Assembly: GCF_001043975.1 (NCBI RefSeq)
Contig: NZ_LABY01000055.1
Location: 1 to 64,000, forward strand
Source: Methylobacterium variabile
Lineage (GTDB): Bacteria > Pseudomonadota > Alphaproteobacteria > Rhizobiales > Beijerinckiaceae
DNA: 64,000 nucleotides
Direction: 5' to 3'
In this document: in pieces, positions 36,111 to 46,941 of the stretch
Layout of the letters: each line of letters begins with the position of its first letter
Numbering within the stretch: position 1 is the stretch's first letter
Made by a program: the position numbers and the translations under genes
The notes under the pieces: generated by a model
Told to the model about the DNA's origin: nothing
Databases searched by the model: none
The model's input: only the letters and a program-made list of their open reading frames with translations

Positions 36111-38072
36111 TCAGAAGCCGAAGCTGACCTCCCGGCTGTTGCCGCGCTGCAGGTTGTGGAAGCGCGACAGGGCGAAGAGCGGGAAGAACAGCCGGTAGCC
36201 GTGGTACTTGAGGTAGAAGACCCGCGGGAACCCGACCGCGTTGTAGGCCCGCTCCTGCCACTCGCCGTCCGCGCCCTGGCTGCGCTGCAGGTAGGCGGCC
36301 CCCCGCAGGACCGCCGGATGGTCGGCCCGCCCGACCGCCATCAGGCCGAGCATCGCCCAGGCGGTCTGCGACGGAAGGCTCTCCGGGTTCTCGACGTAGC
36401 GGCCGACATCGTAGCTGCGCTCGTCCTCGCCCCAGCCGCCATCCGCGCGCTGGATCGACACCAGCCAGTCCACGGCCCGCCGCACCATCGGGTCGTCGTG
36501 CGGCACGCCGGCGGCGTTCAGGGCGCAGAGCACCGACCATGTCCCGTAGATGTAGTTGGTGCCCCAGCGGCCGTACCAGCTGCCATCCTGCTCCTGCTCG
36601 GCCCGCAGGTAGGCCAGGGCCCACGCGATGGCCGGCCGGTCTTCCGCGTGGCCGAGCTGCGCCAGGAACGAGATGCAGCGGCCGGTGACGTCGGCGGTCG
36701 GGGGATCGAGCAGCGCGCCGTGGTCGGCGAAGGGGATGTGGTTGAGGAACTCGCGGTCGTTGTCCGCGTCGAAGGCGCCCCAGCCGCCGTTGCGGCTCTG
36801 CAGGCCCAGAATCCAGCGCCGCGCCTTCTCGACCGCCCCGGCATGCTCGGGCCGGCCGTTGCGATGGAGCAGCATGCCGACCACGGCCGTGTCGTCCACG
36901 TCGGGGTAGTGGTCGTTGCGGTACTGGAAGGCCCAGCCGCCGGGCTCGGCATCCGGCCGGACCTCGGCCCAGTCCCCGCGCACGGCCGTGACCTGGCGTG
37001 CCACCAGCCAGTCGCAGGCCGCGTCCAGGTTCTTCTGAGCCTCGGCGCCCGCCGGCGTGTCGCCGCCGCCGCTGCGCAGCGCCTCGATCATCGCATGGCC
37101 GGACAGGCTCGTGTCCCAGACCGGCGAGACGCAGGGCTGGCAGTAGACCTCCGCGTCGGTCTCGACGAGCAGCTTGTCGATGGACTTCCAGATCGTGACG
37201 CAGCGCGGGTCGTCCGCCGGACAGCCCAGCACGTCGTACATCATCAGGGCGTAGGCCATGGCCGGGTAGATCGCGCCGAGCCCATCCTCGCCGTTCAGGC
37301 GCTCCTCGACGAAGGCGACGGCCTTCGCGATGGCGCTCTCGCGCGCGACCTTCGAGAAGGCCGGCTCGGTCCAGCGCAGCAGCGTGTCGAGGTGCTTGAA
37401 CACCACGCCCCAGCGCGAGCGGTAGGGGCCGCGGATCCAGTCCCGCACCTGGTCCGGCGGGGTCCGGAAGATCTCGTCGAAGGTCACCCGGCGCGGGTTG
37501 CGGGCGCGGGGCTGGCGTGCCTGCAGCACGAGGAGCGGCACCACGCAGGTGCGGGCCCAGTAGGACATCGCCCAGATGTTGAAGAAGAATCCCTTGGGCA
37601 GGTGCATGATCTCGACCGGCATCACCGGCACGCCGCGCCAGGGGAGGGCGCCGAACAGGGCGAGCTGGATGCGGGTGAAGACGTTGGCGCGCTCGGCCCC
37701 GCCGTGATCGAGGATGGCCTGGCGCGCCCGCGCCATGTGCGGCGCGGAGGGATCGTCGCCGATCGCCTTGAGGGCGCAGTAGGCCTTCACGCTGGCCGAG
37801 AGGTTGAACTCACCCGCATGGAACATCGGCCAGCCGCCGTGCTCGCCCTGGATGCGCCGCAGGTACACGCCGATCTTGGCCTGCCGCTCGGGCGTGATGC
37901 GGTCCATGTAGTGCTCCAGGAGCACGTACTCGGCCGGGATGGTGGCGTCCGCCTCCAACTCGAACACCCAGTGCCCGTCGCGGTTCTGGCGACGCTGCAA
38001 GGCGCGGCCGGCGCCGGCGATGCTGTGCAGGATGTCAGTCGCGGAGAAGCGGGGCTCCGTGTTCATGGTCAT
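36111..38072 (-). CDS. shc: Squalene-hopene cyclase
   Basis: The 653-aa enzyme cyclises squalene to hopene, the first step of hopanoid membrane lipids. The catalytic DVDDTA motif (about residue 391) protonates squalene. Many QW motifs are seen, for example QRRQNRDGHWVF, GGWGAFDADND and QEQDGSWYGRWG. The gene follows a TetR-family gene by 40 bp on the same strand. ATG 38072 is used; 38066 is equally possible and no clear Shine-Dalgarno decides between them. Confidence 0.96.
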   Translation of the reverse strand: MTMNTEPRFSATDILHSIAGAGRALQRRQNRDGHWVFELEADATIPAEYVLLEHYMDRITPERQAKIGVYLRRIQGEHGGWPMFHAGEFNLSASVKAYCALKAIGDDPSAPHMARARQAILDHGGAERANVFTRIQLALFGALPWRGVPVMPVEIMHLPKGFFFNIWAMSYWARTCVVPLLVLQARQPRARNPRRVTFDEIFRTPPDQVRDWIRGPYRSRWGVVFKHLDTLLRWTEPAFSKVARESAIAKAVAFVEERLNGEDGLGAIYPAMAYALMMYDVLGCPADDPRCVTIWKSIDKLLVETDAEVYCQPCVSPVWDTSLSGHAMIEALRSGGGDTPAGAEAQKNLDAACDWLVARQVTAVRGDWAEVRPDAEPGGWAFQYRNDHYPDVDDTAVVGMLLHRNGRPEHAGAVEKARRWILGLQSRNGGWGAFDADNDREFLNHIPFADHGALLDPPTADVTGRCISFLAQLGHAEDRPAIAWALAYLRAEQEQDGSWYGRWGTNYIYGTWSVLCALNAAGVPHDDPMVRRAVDWLVSIQRADGGWGEDERSYDVGRYVENPESLPSQTAWAMLGLMAVGRADHPAVLRGAAYLQRSQGADGEWQERAYNAVGFPRVFYLKYHGYRLFFPLFALSRFHNLQRGNSREVSFGF

Positions 38073-38112
38073 GCTCGTGAGGGTGGCTGGAACTGACTTG
38101 GACGGGGTGGCC

Positions 38113-38670
38113 TCAGGCGCGCGTCATGGCGAGAAGCCGCTCGACCACGGCGCGGCGCTGCTCCGGACCCATGGGGTAGAGGTCGAAGGCGTCCGAGACC
38201 CAGAGACCGTCCGCCGCGAGGCGCAGGATGGTGGCCTGGACCGGGTCGGCCTCGGTCAGGTCCTGCTCGAGCCACCGGGTGGCGACGTCCTGCCACCGGC
38301 GCATCAGGGCCGGATCGAACAGCAGGGCCGCCGCGATGGCGACGCCGAGGCGGTTCTCGTCCGTGGGGGAGTTCGCGGACGCGTTGATGAAGGCGCGGGT
38401 CTGTCGCCCGCGGGAATCCGGGTCGGCCTGGGCGAAACGGCTCAGGTCCGCCTCGAAGCGGGCGATGAGATCGTCCATCAGCGCTTCGAGCAGCTCCGAC
38501 TTGCTGCGGAAATGATGCAGCAGGGCGCCCTTGCTGGCACCGGCTTGCTTCGCGACGGCCTCCAGTGTTAGCGCCTGCACGCCTGCCCGCAGGATGATCT
38601 GCGCCGCGGCGCGAAGCAGGCTCTGCTTGAGATCGGCTGCCTTCTGGATCTGTGCGGCGGAGAGGCCCAT
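38113..38670 (-). CDS. TetR family regulator of the shc operon
   Basis: The 185-aa protein has a TetR helix-turn-helix (LTLEAVAKQAGASKGALLHHF, split by KQ) in residues 30-55 and a helical ligand domain. It is the first gene of a likely two-gene operon with shc. A perfect 14-bp palindrome lies inside its own promoter, so it most likely represses itself and shc. The ligand is unknown; a lipid or hopanoid precursor would make sense. Confidence 0.9.
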   Translation of the reverse strand: MGLSAAQIQKAADLKQSLLRAAAQIILRAGVQALTLEAVAKQAGASKGALLHHFRSKSELLEALMDDLIARFEADLSRFAQADPDSRGRQTRAFINASANSPTDENRLGVAIAAALLFDPALMRRWQDVATRWLEQDLTEADPVQATILRLAADGLWVSDAFDLYPMGPEQRRAVVERLLAMTRA

Positions 38671-38676
38671 GGAGGC

Positions 38677-38705
38677 TCACTACCGTCCAGACGGTCTTTC
38701 GTCAA
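38677..38705 (-). promoter_or_regulatory. Promoter of tetR-shc (TTGACG-N17-TAGTGA), apparently leaderless
   Basis: The minus strand has -35 TTGACG (38700-38705), a 17-nt spacer and -10 TAGTGA (38677-38682), followed by only six bases before the ATG. The mRNA would begin at or next to the start codon. Confidence 0.6.
38682..38695. promoter_or_regulatory. Palindromic operator ACCGTC-CA-GACGGT
   Basis: A perfect 14-bp palindrome fills nearly all of the spacer between -35 and -10. It resembles operators of TetR-family regulators and would block RNA polymerase when occupied. Confidence 0.65.
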
Positions 38706-38895
38706 GCGTAGCCGGACGTCCGGGGCCGTCCGTGGACGCGAGCAAATTGGCGCCCTCTCGACGATCCATCCCACCGCCGTGGGCGATCCCTCGCCGGTGG
38801 CGCGCGGCTGGCTGCCCGGTACCGGAGGGGCTCACGCGTCCGGTCCGGCCGAGCGGGTCGAGCCCCGCTCACTGCTGGGAGGATCGGCAACGAAA
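38706..38895. other. Intergenic region between tetR and the outer membrane protein gene
   Basis: No gene is supported here. The region holds the tetR promoter at one end and the terminator of the outer membrane protein at the other; the middle shows no motif I trust. Confidence 0.5.
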
Positions 38896-38925
38896 ACGGC
38901 CGCCGGGCGGGTGCCCGGCGGCCGT
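38896..38925 (-). terminator. Terminator hairpin of the outer membrane protein gene
   Basis: A 13-bp perfect stem (ACGGCCGCCGGGC with its complement) and a 4-nt loop lie 53 bp after the stop codon; on the minus strand it is followed by TTTTCG. Confidence 0.75.
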
Positions 38926-38977
38926 GGAAGGGGGCGGGCCCGTGAGGCCCGCCGGTCCGGCCAGCTTGATCGGTGGA

Positions 38978-39889
38978 TCAGAGGCCGTTGAACTTGTAGC
39001 TGAACCCGGCGCGGACGAGGTTGCCCTCGGTCTGGAAGCGCGAGGTGTAGGAGCCGCGCGGCTGCGGGCCGACGCCGCCGGCGACCACGAGGCCGGTGTT
39101 GTTCACCAGCACGTTGCGGCTGCCGAGGTCGTAGTGCAGGTACTCGGCCTTGATGGTCACCGCCTCGGACTTCACGCCCAGCAGGTTGAGCAGGCTGAAG
39201 CGGGCCAGGAACGAGTCGGTCGGCAGGGCGTACTCGATGCCGCCGCCATAGGCGTAGCCGGTCTCGAGGTCGTTGTAGCGGCCCGTATAGGCCAGTGCGC
39301 CGGCCGGGGTGTAGAAGTTGGCGCGGTAATCGACGCCGCCATAGGCGAAGCCGCCCATGCCGTAGACGAAGACGCGGTCGAAGGCGTAACCGACGCGGCC
39401 CACGACGGTGCCGAGCCAGGACAGCTCCTGCCGGAAGGCGCTCGGGTCGGGCGTGAAGCCGTTCGCGGCGAGACGCGGCCCGAGGTAGAAGGTGTTCTTG
39501 TGGATGTCGGTCCAGGCCCAGTCGGCCTGGACGCCGACCACGAAGCCCGAGCCCGGCGTGAACTGGTAGTTGTAGCCGAAGCCGCCGCCGATGTTGGCGA
39601 GGCCGTCCTGCTCGTTGCGCACGGACGGCGGACGGCGCAGGCTCGTGACGTTGCCGATCGTGTCGGTGGTGCCGCTGAACGGGCCGTTGTTGCCGCGCGT
39701 GATGATGCGCTGGCGGTCGGTGAAGGTGTAGTCGGTGTGCAGGCCGGCGTAGAAGCCGGTCCAGGTGAAGACCGGCACCGGCGTGAACACCGGCGGCGGG
39801 GCGACGCGGCGCGGCAGGTCGGCGGCGAGGGCCGAACCGGCAACGACGATGCCAGCGAGGGCGGTAGCGCTCTTGAGAAGCGACTTCAT
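38978..39889 (-). CDS. Outer membrane beta-barrel protein (Omp25-like)
   Basis: The 303-aa protein has a Sec signal peptide (residues 1-22, ending GSALAA), then a Pro-rich linker (RRVAPPPVFTPVPVF) and WTGFYAGLHTDY, the standard opening of alphaproteobacterial Omp25/31 porin-like barrels. Alternating strands continue to the C-terminal VRAGFSYKFNGL. A last residue other than Phe is unusual but occurs in the family. Role: membrane integrity, possibly pore formation. Confidence 0.9.
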   Translation of the reverse strand: MKSLLKSATALAGIVVAGSALAADLPRRVAPPPVFTPVPVFTWTGFYAGLHTDYTFTDRQRIITRGNNGPFSGTTDTIGNVTSLRRPPSVRNEQDGLANIGGGFGYNYQFTPGSGFVVGVQADWAWTDIHKNTFYLGPRLAANGFTPDPSAFRQELSWLGTVVGRVGYAFDRVFVYGMGGFAYGGVDYRANFYTPAGALAYTGRYNDLETGYAYGGGIEYALPTDSFLARFSLLNLLGVKSEAVTIKAEYLHYDLGSRNVLVNNTGLVVAGGVGPQPRGSYTSRFQTEGNLVRAGFSYKFNGL

Positions 39890-40210
39890 GGAACTGGTCC
39901 TTCCTACTATGCGGCGGCGATCGCGCCCGTTTGCGGGTCGGCGACCAACCGAAGCAGTGTCTCCGACATACCCCGGCAGCCTTGTGAAAGCTGTGTCCTC
40001 GCGACAACGCTGGTGAGTTTCACCGCAGCCTTAACGGCTGTTCATCGCGAGCATTCCCCTTGGCTCCTTAACCCCTCAACGCATGCGAACGGCCAAGGTT
40101 CACGAACGCACGAATTTTTTTGCTACGCTTGCCTGGCGAATCCTAACGAATGTCGAACGGCGCCCTAAAGGGATGATTCGGGCCGCCCCGAACCGGTCCG
40201 CGGGTCAGCC
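39890..40210. other. Promoter region of the outer membrane protein gene
   Basis: The 321-bp spacer has no gene. It is AT-rich from 40020 to 40160 and contains two TTAAC motifs, a 7-T run at 40114-40120 and an inverted repeat CCTTGGC (40058-40064) with GCCAAGG (40092-40098). The promoter lies on the minus strand; GGAAGGA is the Shine-Dalgarno of the gene. Confidence 0.5.
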
Positions 40211-40978
40211 TCAGGGCGTCAGGGCGATCGCCGAGACGAGGCGGCCGTAATCAGTCTCGGCCCGGTGGGTGGTGCGGCGGTAGCTGAAGAATCGCTCGGG
40301 GTCGCCGTAGGTGCAGAGGCCGAGATCCGCGACCTCGCCGATGCCAGCCCGCTCCAGCCGCGCGACGATGTATGCCGGCAGGTCGAACAGGCTGTGGCCG
40401 TCCCGCTCGCCGCTCGGCACGAAGTAGCGGGCGTTGTCCGGGTCCGCCGCCTCGAAACGCTCGCGGAATTCCGGGCCGACCTCATAGGCGGAGGACCCGA
40501 TGGTCGGCCCCAGCACCGCCACGATGCCGCTGCGCGCGGCGCCCAGATCCTCCATGGCGGAAAGCGTCGCCTCGATCACGCCGGTGAGCGCCCCCTTCCA
40601 GCCCGCATGGGCCGCCCCCAACACCTGGTTCGCGGGATCGGCGAACAGGATCGGCCCGCAATCGGCGGTGAGGATGCCGAGGCCCAAGCCCGGTACCCGG
40701 GTAACCATGGCATCGGCCCGGGGTCGCTCGGCGAAGGGCGCCTCGACCACCACCACCTCGGCCGAGTGGATCTGGTAGAGGCTGACGAGGTTTTCCTCCG
40801 GCAGGCCGAGCTGCGCCGTCATGCGGCGGCGGTTCTCCCGCACCCGGGCGATATCGTCGCCGGAGCCGAGGCCGCCGTTGAGGGAGGCGTAGAGCCCCTC
40901 CGACACCCCGCCCCGGCGGGTGAAGAAGGCGTGGCGGATGCCGGGATGGGAGCTCAGCTCTGGTGCTTCGATGAACAT
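40211..40978 (-). CDS. pgeF: Purine nucleosidase/polyphenol oxidase family protein (laccase-domain)
   Basis: The 255-aa protein is of the YfiH/PgeF family. The conserved His and Cys of the zinc site are in YQIHSAEVVVVE, LTADCGPILFAD and GAAHAGWKGALTGVIEA. Family members hydrolyse purine nucleosides or edit the peptidoglycan precursor UDP-MurNAc-L-Ser. It is the last gene of lgt-midA-pgeF, an arrangement conserved in alphaproteobacteria. Confidence 0.92.
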   Translation of the reverse strand: MFIEAPELSSHPGIRHAFFTRRGGVSEGLYASLNGGLGSGDDIARVRENRRRMTAQLGLPEENLVSLYQIHSAEVVVVEAPFAERPRADAMVTRVPGLGLGILTADCGPILFADPANQVLGAAHAGWKGALTGVIEATLSAMEDLGAARSGIVAVLGPTIGSSAYEVGPEFRERFEAADPDNARYFVPSGERDGHSLFDLPAYIVARLERAGIGEVADLGLCTYGDPERFFSYRRTTHRAETDYGRLVSAIALTP

Positions 40979-41048
40979 CGCGGGGTCGTCCTGACGGCCA
41001 GGGAGGGGCGTCCCGCAGGATCGCCGGGAAATCGTGTCGAAAGCGCGA

Positions 41049-42170
41049 TCAGGGATGGGGCGCCGGGGGCAGGCCGGGCAGGTCCGGCTGGCCAGGCCCC
41101 GTCAGGGCCATGACCTTGAACAGGTTGCCCATGCCGCGGGTGGTGCGGTCGATCAGGCGTTCGGCTCCCGCCCTCACGGCGGCTGCCTGCGCCGGGCTCG
41201 CCCGGGCGGCGAGGCGCTCGGTTCGCTGGGCGAGCCCCAGCGCGAGGAGGAAGTCTGCTTGCGGCACAGGGCCGTGCACCACGGCACCGGCACCTGCAGC
41301 GGCGCGGGCCAGCGCCCCGAAGTCGACCTGGGCGGTGAGGTCGGTCTCGCCCGGGGCGGCGAGGGGATCGGCGAAGCGGTGATGCGCCACGGCCTGGAGC
41401 GTGTCGGCGGTGCCGCCGTAGAGATCGCCGTAATCGATCGCCAGCAGCGCGCCGCCCTCGCGGGCGAGGCGTCCGGCGAGCCGCCGGGTGAGGTCGAGGG
41501 CAACGGCCGGCAGGGTCAGGATCGCGCCGGGCGCGCCTTGCGCGGTGATCTCCGGCGTCGGGTCCGGGCTCAGGCCGAAGGCGAGGGCGTCCTCGGCCGA
41601 GAGGCCGACCCGGCGCTCGCACCAGCCCCGGTCGGTGCGCTGGTACTGGCGCACCGGCAGGGCGTCGAAGAACTCGTTGGCGAGGATGATCGCTGGGCCG
41701 CCCGGCAGGGTGTCGATGCCGTCGTGCCAGGTCGGGATCGCAGCGGCCGGGGTCACGGCCGTCGGCGCGGCGCCCGCGAGGGCCCGCGCCTGCGCGGCCC
41801 GCAGCACCGGGCTGGTCTCGACGAGGTGGAGGTCGGCCGCCGCCAGGCAGCCGGGCGCCGCTGCCCGGAGCGCCCTGAGCGCGTCCGCCATCAGGGTGCC
41901 GCGGCCGGGGCCGAACTCGACGAGGCGAAACGAGGCCGGGCGCCCGAGCCCGTGCCAGACCTCGGCGGTCCACAGCCCCAGGAGCTCGCCGAAGATCTGG
42001 CTGATCTCCGGCGCGGTGGTGAAGTCGCCGGCCGCCCCCAGGGGGTCGCGGGTGCGGTAGTAGCCGTGGACCGGGTGGCCGAGGCAGAGCGCCATGTAGC
42101 GCTCGATGGTGATCGGCCCCTCGACGGCGATGAGGCGCCGCAGCTCGCCGAGGAGCGGCGTCTCGCTCAC
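41049..42170 (-). CDS. Class I SAM-dependent methyltransferase, MidA/NDUFAF7 family
   Basis: This 373-aa enzyme is the bacterial relative of NDUFAF7, which dimethylates an Arg of a complex I subunit. SAM binding is seen in EFGPGRGTLMADALR, and the family signs YYRTRDPLGAAGDFTTAPEI and ILANEFFDALPVRQY are present. The GTG start at 42170 overlaps the lgt stop by 4 bp, indicating coupling. The bacterial substrate is not settled. Confidence 0.92.
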   Translation of the reverse strand: MSETPLLGELRRLIAVEGPITIERYMALCLGHPVHGYYRTRDPLGAAGDFTTAPEISQIFGELLGLWTAEVWHGLGRPASFRLVEFGPGRGTLMADALRALRAAAPGCLAAADLHLVETSPVLRAAQARALAGAAPTAVTPAAAIPTWHDGIDTLPGGPAIILANEFFDALPVRQYQRTDRGWCERRVGLSAEDALAFGLSPDPTPEITAQGAPGAILTLPAVALDLTRRLAGRLAREGGALLAIDYGDLYGGTADTLQAVAHHRFADPLAAPGETDLTAQVDFGALARAAAGAGAVVHGPVPQADFLLALGLAQRTERLAARASPAQAAAVRAGAERLIDRTTRGMGNLFKVMALTGPGQPDLPGLPPAPHP

Positions 42171-43072
42171 GCCGGCCCAGCCCCGGAGGTCGCCTCGGCG
42201 GCGGGACGCTCGTCGAGGCGCGGTCGCGGCCGGGTGTCGCCGCGCAGGGCCCGCACGATGAAGACCGCGCCGACCACCAGCATCGGCACGCAGAGCAGCA
42301 TCCCCATGGTGATGCCGCCGCCCAGCGCCCCGACCTCGGTGCCGAACAGGAAGCCGAGCTGCGGGTCGGGCTCGCGGAAGAACTCGCAGGCGGTGCGGGC
42401 GAGGGCGTACCCGACCACGAACAGGCCGCCGAGGAGGCCGGGGCGGCGGAAGCCGAAGCGCCGGACGGCGAAGGCCATCAGCACGAACAGCACCAGCCCC
42501 TCGGCCACCGCCTCGTAGAGCTGGCTCGGGTGGCGCGGCAGGGGACCGCCATGAGGAAACACGATGGCGTAGGCGAAGTCCGGCGCCGGCCGGCCCCAGA
42601 GCTCGCCGTTCACGAAGTTGGCGAGCCGCCCGAAGAAGAGCCCGATCGGCACCACCACGGCGGCGAGGTCGAGCATCGCGTAGCCGTTGAGGCCGCGGCG
42701 GCGGGCGAAGAGCAGCAGCGCCAGCACCGCGCCCAGGAAGCCGCCGTGGAACGACATGCCGCCGCGCCAGATCGCCAGGATCTCGGCCGGGTTCGAGAGG
42801 TACGCGGCGAGGTTGTAGAACAGCACGTAGCCGATGCGCCCGCCCAGCACGACGCCGAGCGCCACCCAGACGATGAGGTCGTCGATGTCGGCGGCGGTTG
42901 GCCGGCGCACCGCGCCCCACAGCGACGGCGCGGCGACGAGGCGCTTGGCATAGTACCAGCCGCCCACCAGCCCGACGATGTAGGCGAGGGCGTACCACTT
43001 GATCTGCAGCGGCCCGATCGCGACCGCGACGGGGTCGATGGCGGGGAAGGGCAGGGCGAGGAGCAGAGGCAT
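42167..43072 (-). CDS. lgt: Prolipoprotein diacylglyceryl transferase
   Basis: Lgt (301 aa) transfers diacylglycerol from phosphatidylglycerol to the lipobox Cys of prolipoproteins in the inner membrane. About seven transmembrane segments, the signature RLANFVNGELWGRPAP, SFHGGFLGAVLALL, and a YALARTACEFFREPD near the end are seen. It heads the three-gene operon. Confidence 0.95.
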   Translation of the reverse strand: MPLLLALPFPAIDPVAVAIGPLQIKWYALAYIVGLVGGWYYAKRLVAAPSLWGAVRRPTAADIDDLIVWVALGVVLGGRIGYVLFYNLAAYLSNPAEILAIWRGGMSFHGGFLGAVLALLLFARRRGLNGYAMLDLAAVVVPIGLFFGRLANFVNGELWGRPAPDFAYAIVFPHGGPLPRHPSQLYEAVAEGLVLFVLMAFAVRRFGFRRPGLLGGLFVVGYALARTACEFFREPDPQLGFLFGTEVGALGGGITMGMLLCVPMLVVGAVFIVRALRGDTRPRPRLDERPAAEATSGAGPA

Positions 43073-43124
43073 CGGGCGCGAGAGGTGAACCGGCGGCGGG
43101 GTGGCGTCAAGCCGGCATCGGGCA

Positions 43125-43159
43125 CCGGGCCGTCATGCCCCGGCGGGACGACGGCCCGG
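43125..43159 (-). terminator. Hairpin downstream of ilvA
   Basis: CCGGGCCGTC pairs with GACGGCCCGG around a 15-nt loop just beyond the ilvA stop. It could act as terminator on the minus strand. Confidence 0.5.
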
Positions 43160-43170
43160 CGCCTGCGCCG

Positions 43171-44733
<1,563 letters not shown>

Positions 44734-44844
44734 GTCCGAGGGGCGGGCGGCGCCCCCGGGGAGGCGTCGCGACGGCTTTGCGCCGGAGGCGCCGGGATAG
44801 CGGGTTTCGCTGCGGAACGCGAGCTTGACTGGTGCCGAATCGCC

Positions 44845-45930
44845 TCAGCGGGCGGCGTCGCGGACGCTGCGGGAGATCCACTTCGCCACCAGGGGACCGG
44901 TGATCAGCACCACGAGGAGGCGCAGGGTCTGCACCGCGAGGACGAAGGACACGTCGGCGTGGGAGCCGACCGCGATGATCGCGACCGAATCGAGCCCGCC
45001 CGGGCTCGTCGCCAGGTAGGCCGTGAGGAGGTCGATCGGCAGCAGGAAGGTCAGCCCCCAGGCCCAGAGGCCGCACAGCGCGATGAGCCCGAAGGTCGCC
45101 ACCAGCACGCCCGGCAGGGCGAACAGCGTCGCCCGGACGGTGGCGGGGGTGAAGCGCAGGCCGACGCTCCAGCCGATGCCCGCATAGGCGAGCGCCAGGA
45201 GCCAGGACGGCAGCGCCATGCCGGCAAGGCCCGTGGCGTGCAGGGTCGCTCCGATGACCAGCGGGCCGATCATCGCGCCGGCCGGGATCCGCAGCCGCAA
45301 TCCGAGCCAGGCCCCGCCGGCCGCGACCGCCAGCGTGCCGAGGACGGTGAGCGGCGCCGGCTCCATGCCGGCGCCCGGGGCCGCCCCATCACCGACCGCG
45401 AGAAAACGGGCGACCACCGAGGCGGTCAGCGCCACGCAGGCGACCCGGACGTACTGCATGAAGGCGACGAGGCGCGGATCAGCTCCGAACTCCTCCGCCA
45501 TCGTCACCATGGCGGAGGCGCCGCCGGGGGAGGAGCCCCAGGCCGCGGTGGTGCCGGGCAGGAGGCGGATGCGGGTCAGGATCCAGCCGGTGAGGGACGC
45601 CGCCACCACGGTGACCCCGACCACCGCCAGGATCAGGAAGCCGTCCTCCAGCAGCGTCGCGGCGATCGAGGCGTTGACCGCGTGGGCGACGAGGCAGCCG
45701 ATCAGGGCCTGGGAGGCCTGGAAGCCGAGCGCCGGCACCCGGATCGGCGCGCCGCGCACGCCGAAGACGATGCCGGCGAGCATCGGGCCGAGCAGCAGGG
45801 CGGCCGGGAAGCCGGCGAGGTGGAACAGGGCCGCGAGGGCGACGGAGGCCAGCACGAGGCCTGCCCACAGCGCCCCCGCGCGGGTGAGCGAGCGGCGGCG
45901 ATCCGTCGAGGCGGGGTGCATGGCGTCCAT
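44845..45930 (-). CDS. AbrB family membrane protein (duplicated AbrB transporter)
   Basis: The 361-aa integral membrane protein has about ten hydrophobic helices in two repeats. LLPGTTAAWGSSPGGASAMV and TAYLATSPGGLDSVAIIAV are the paired SPGG re-entrant motifs of the AbrB duplication family (once called ammonia monooxygenase). A transport role is presumed; the substrate is unknown. It follows oxyR by 36 bp, so the two may be cotranscribed. Confidence 0.88.
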   Translation of the reverse strand: MDAMHPASTDRRRSLTRAGALWAGLVLASVALAALFHLAGFPAALLLGPMLAGIVFGVRGAPIRVPALGFQASQALIGCLVAHAVNASIAATLLEDGFLILAVVGVTVVAASLTGWILTRIRLLPGTTAAWGSSPGGASAMVTMAEEFGADPRLVAFMQYVRVACVALTASVVARFLAVGDGAAPGAGMEPAPLTVLGTLAVAAGGAWLGLRLRIPAGAMIGPLVIGATLHATGLAGMALPSWLLALAYAGIGWSVGLRFTPATVRATLFALPGVLVATFGLIALCGLWAWGLTFLLPIDLLTAYLATSPGGLDSVAIIAVGSHADVSFVLAVQTLRLLVVLITGPLVAKWISRSVRDAAR

Positions 45931-45966
45931 GATCTCGGGGCGGGCGAGGCTTTCTCGCCCGCGTCG

Positions 45967-46941
45967 CTACACGGGAATCGCGCCGCTGTCGCGACGCGCG
46001 ACCGCCGTGCCGCCCTCGGCCGGCTGACGGCGGGGCAGCGTTGCGTGCGGAGCATGGCGGCGGAAGAACTCGGCGAGGCCGGCGAGACCCTCGCCCCGCG
46101 GGTCGCTGGCGCGCCAGGCCAGGGCGATCGTGCGGCTCGGCCCGTCCGGTCCGAAGCAGCGGCAGACGGTGAGCCCGGTCGGATCGGGGCCCGGCGGTGC
46201 GGCGAGCGCCGGCAGCAGGGTGTACCCGGCGCCCGCCGCCACCATCGAGCGCAGGGTCTCGAGGCTGGTCGCGTGGCGACCGCTGGCCGGGCCAGCCCCG
46301 CAGGCCGCTACCGCCTGGTCGCGCAGGCAGTTGCCCTCGTCGAGCAGCAGCAGGTCGGGACCTGCGAGGTCGCTGGCCCGTGGCGCGGGCCCCGCCGCGA
46401 AGGCATGCTCGGCCGGGCAGGCGAGCAGGAACGGCTCGTCGAACAGCGGCACCACCGTCAGGCCCGAATCGGGGATCGGCAGGGAGATCAGCGCCGCGTC
46501 GGCACGGCCCTCGCGCAGGGCATCGAGGATCTCGGCGGTGCGGCCCTCGCTCAAGCTCAGGGCGAGGTGCGGGAAGGCCTGGCGCAGGCCGCGCAGCACC
46601 TGGGGAAACAGGTAGGGGCCCAGCGTCTGGATCGCCGCGAGGACGAGACGGCCGCTCAAGCCGCTGCCGCCGCCCTCGCGGGCGAGCAGCAGCAGGCGCT
46701 GCGCCTCGGCCAGCACCGCACGGGCCTGGCGCACCACCGCCTGGCCGCTCGGCGTCAGCAGCACCCGGCGGTTCGTGCGCTCGAACAGCACGAGGCTCAA
46801 GGACTCCTCGAGCTTGCGCACCTGCACGCTCAGGGTCGGCTGGCTCACCGCGCAGCGCTCGGCGGCCCGGCCGAAGTGACCCTCCTCGGCGACGGCGACG
46901 ACGTATTCGAGGTCCCGCAGGGACAAACCGGAGACGTTCAT
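45967..46941 (-). CDS. oxyR: Hydrogen peroxide sensor OxyR
   Basis: This 324-aa LysR-type regulator has LRDLEYVVAVAEEGHFGRAA at the start and the two redox cysteines, about residues 205 and 214, in EGNCLRDQAVAACG. They are nine residues apart, as Cys199 and Cys208 of E. coli OxyR. Peroxide joins them in a disulfide and activates the protein. It is divergent from katA, its likely target. Confidence 0.95.
   Translation of the reverse strand: MNVSGLSLRDLEYVVAVAEEGHFGRAAERCAVSQPTLSVQVRKLEESLSLVLFERTNRRVLLTPSGQAVVRQARAVLAEAQRLLLLAREGGGSGLSGRLVLAAIQTLGPYLFPQVLRGLRQAFPHLALSLSEGRTAEILDALREGRADAALISLPIPDSGLTVVPLFDEPFLLACPAEHAFAAGPAPRASDLAGPDLLLLDEGNCLRDQAVAACGAGPASGRHATSLETLRSMVAAGAGYTLLPALAAPPGPDPTGLTVCRCFGPDGPSRTIALAWRASDPRGEGLAGLAEFFRRHAPHATLPRRQPAEGGTAVARRDSGAIPV

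Noticed and set aside
40029-40073. CtrA box upstream of the outer membrane protein gene
   Set aside because: The two TTAAC motifs are far more than 7 nt apart.
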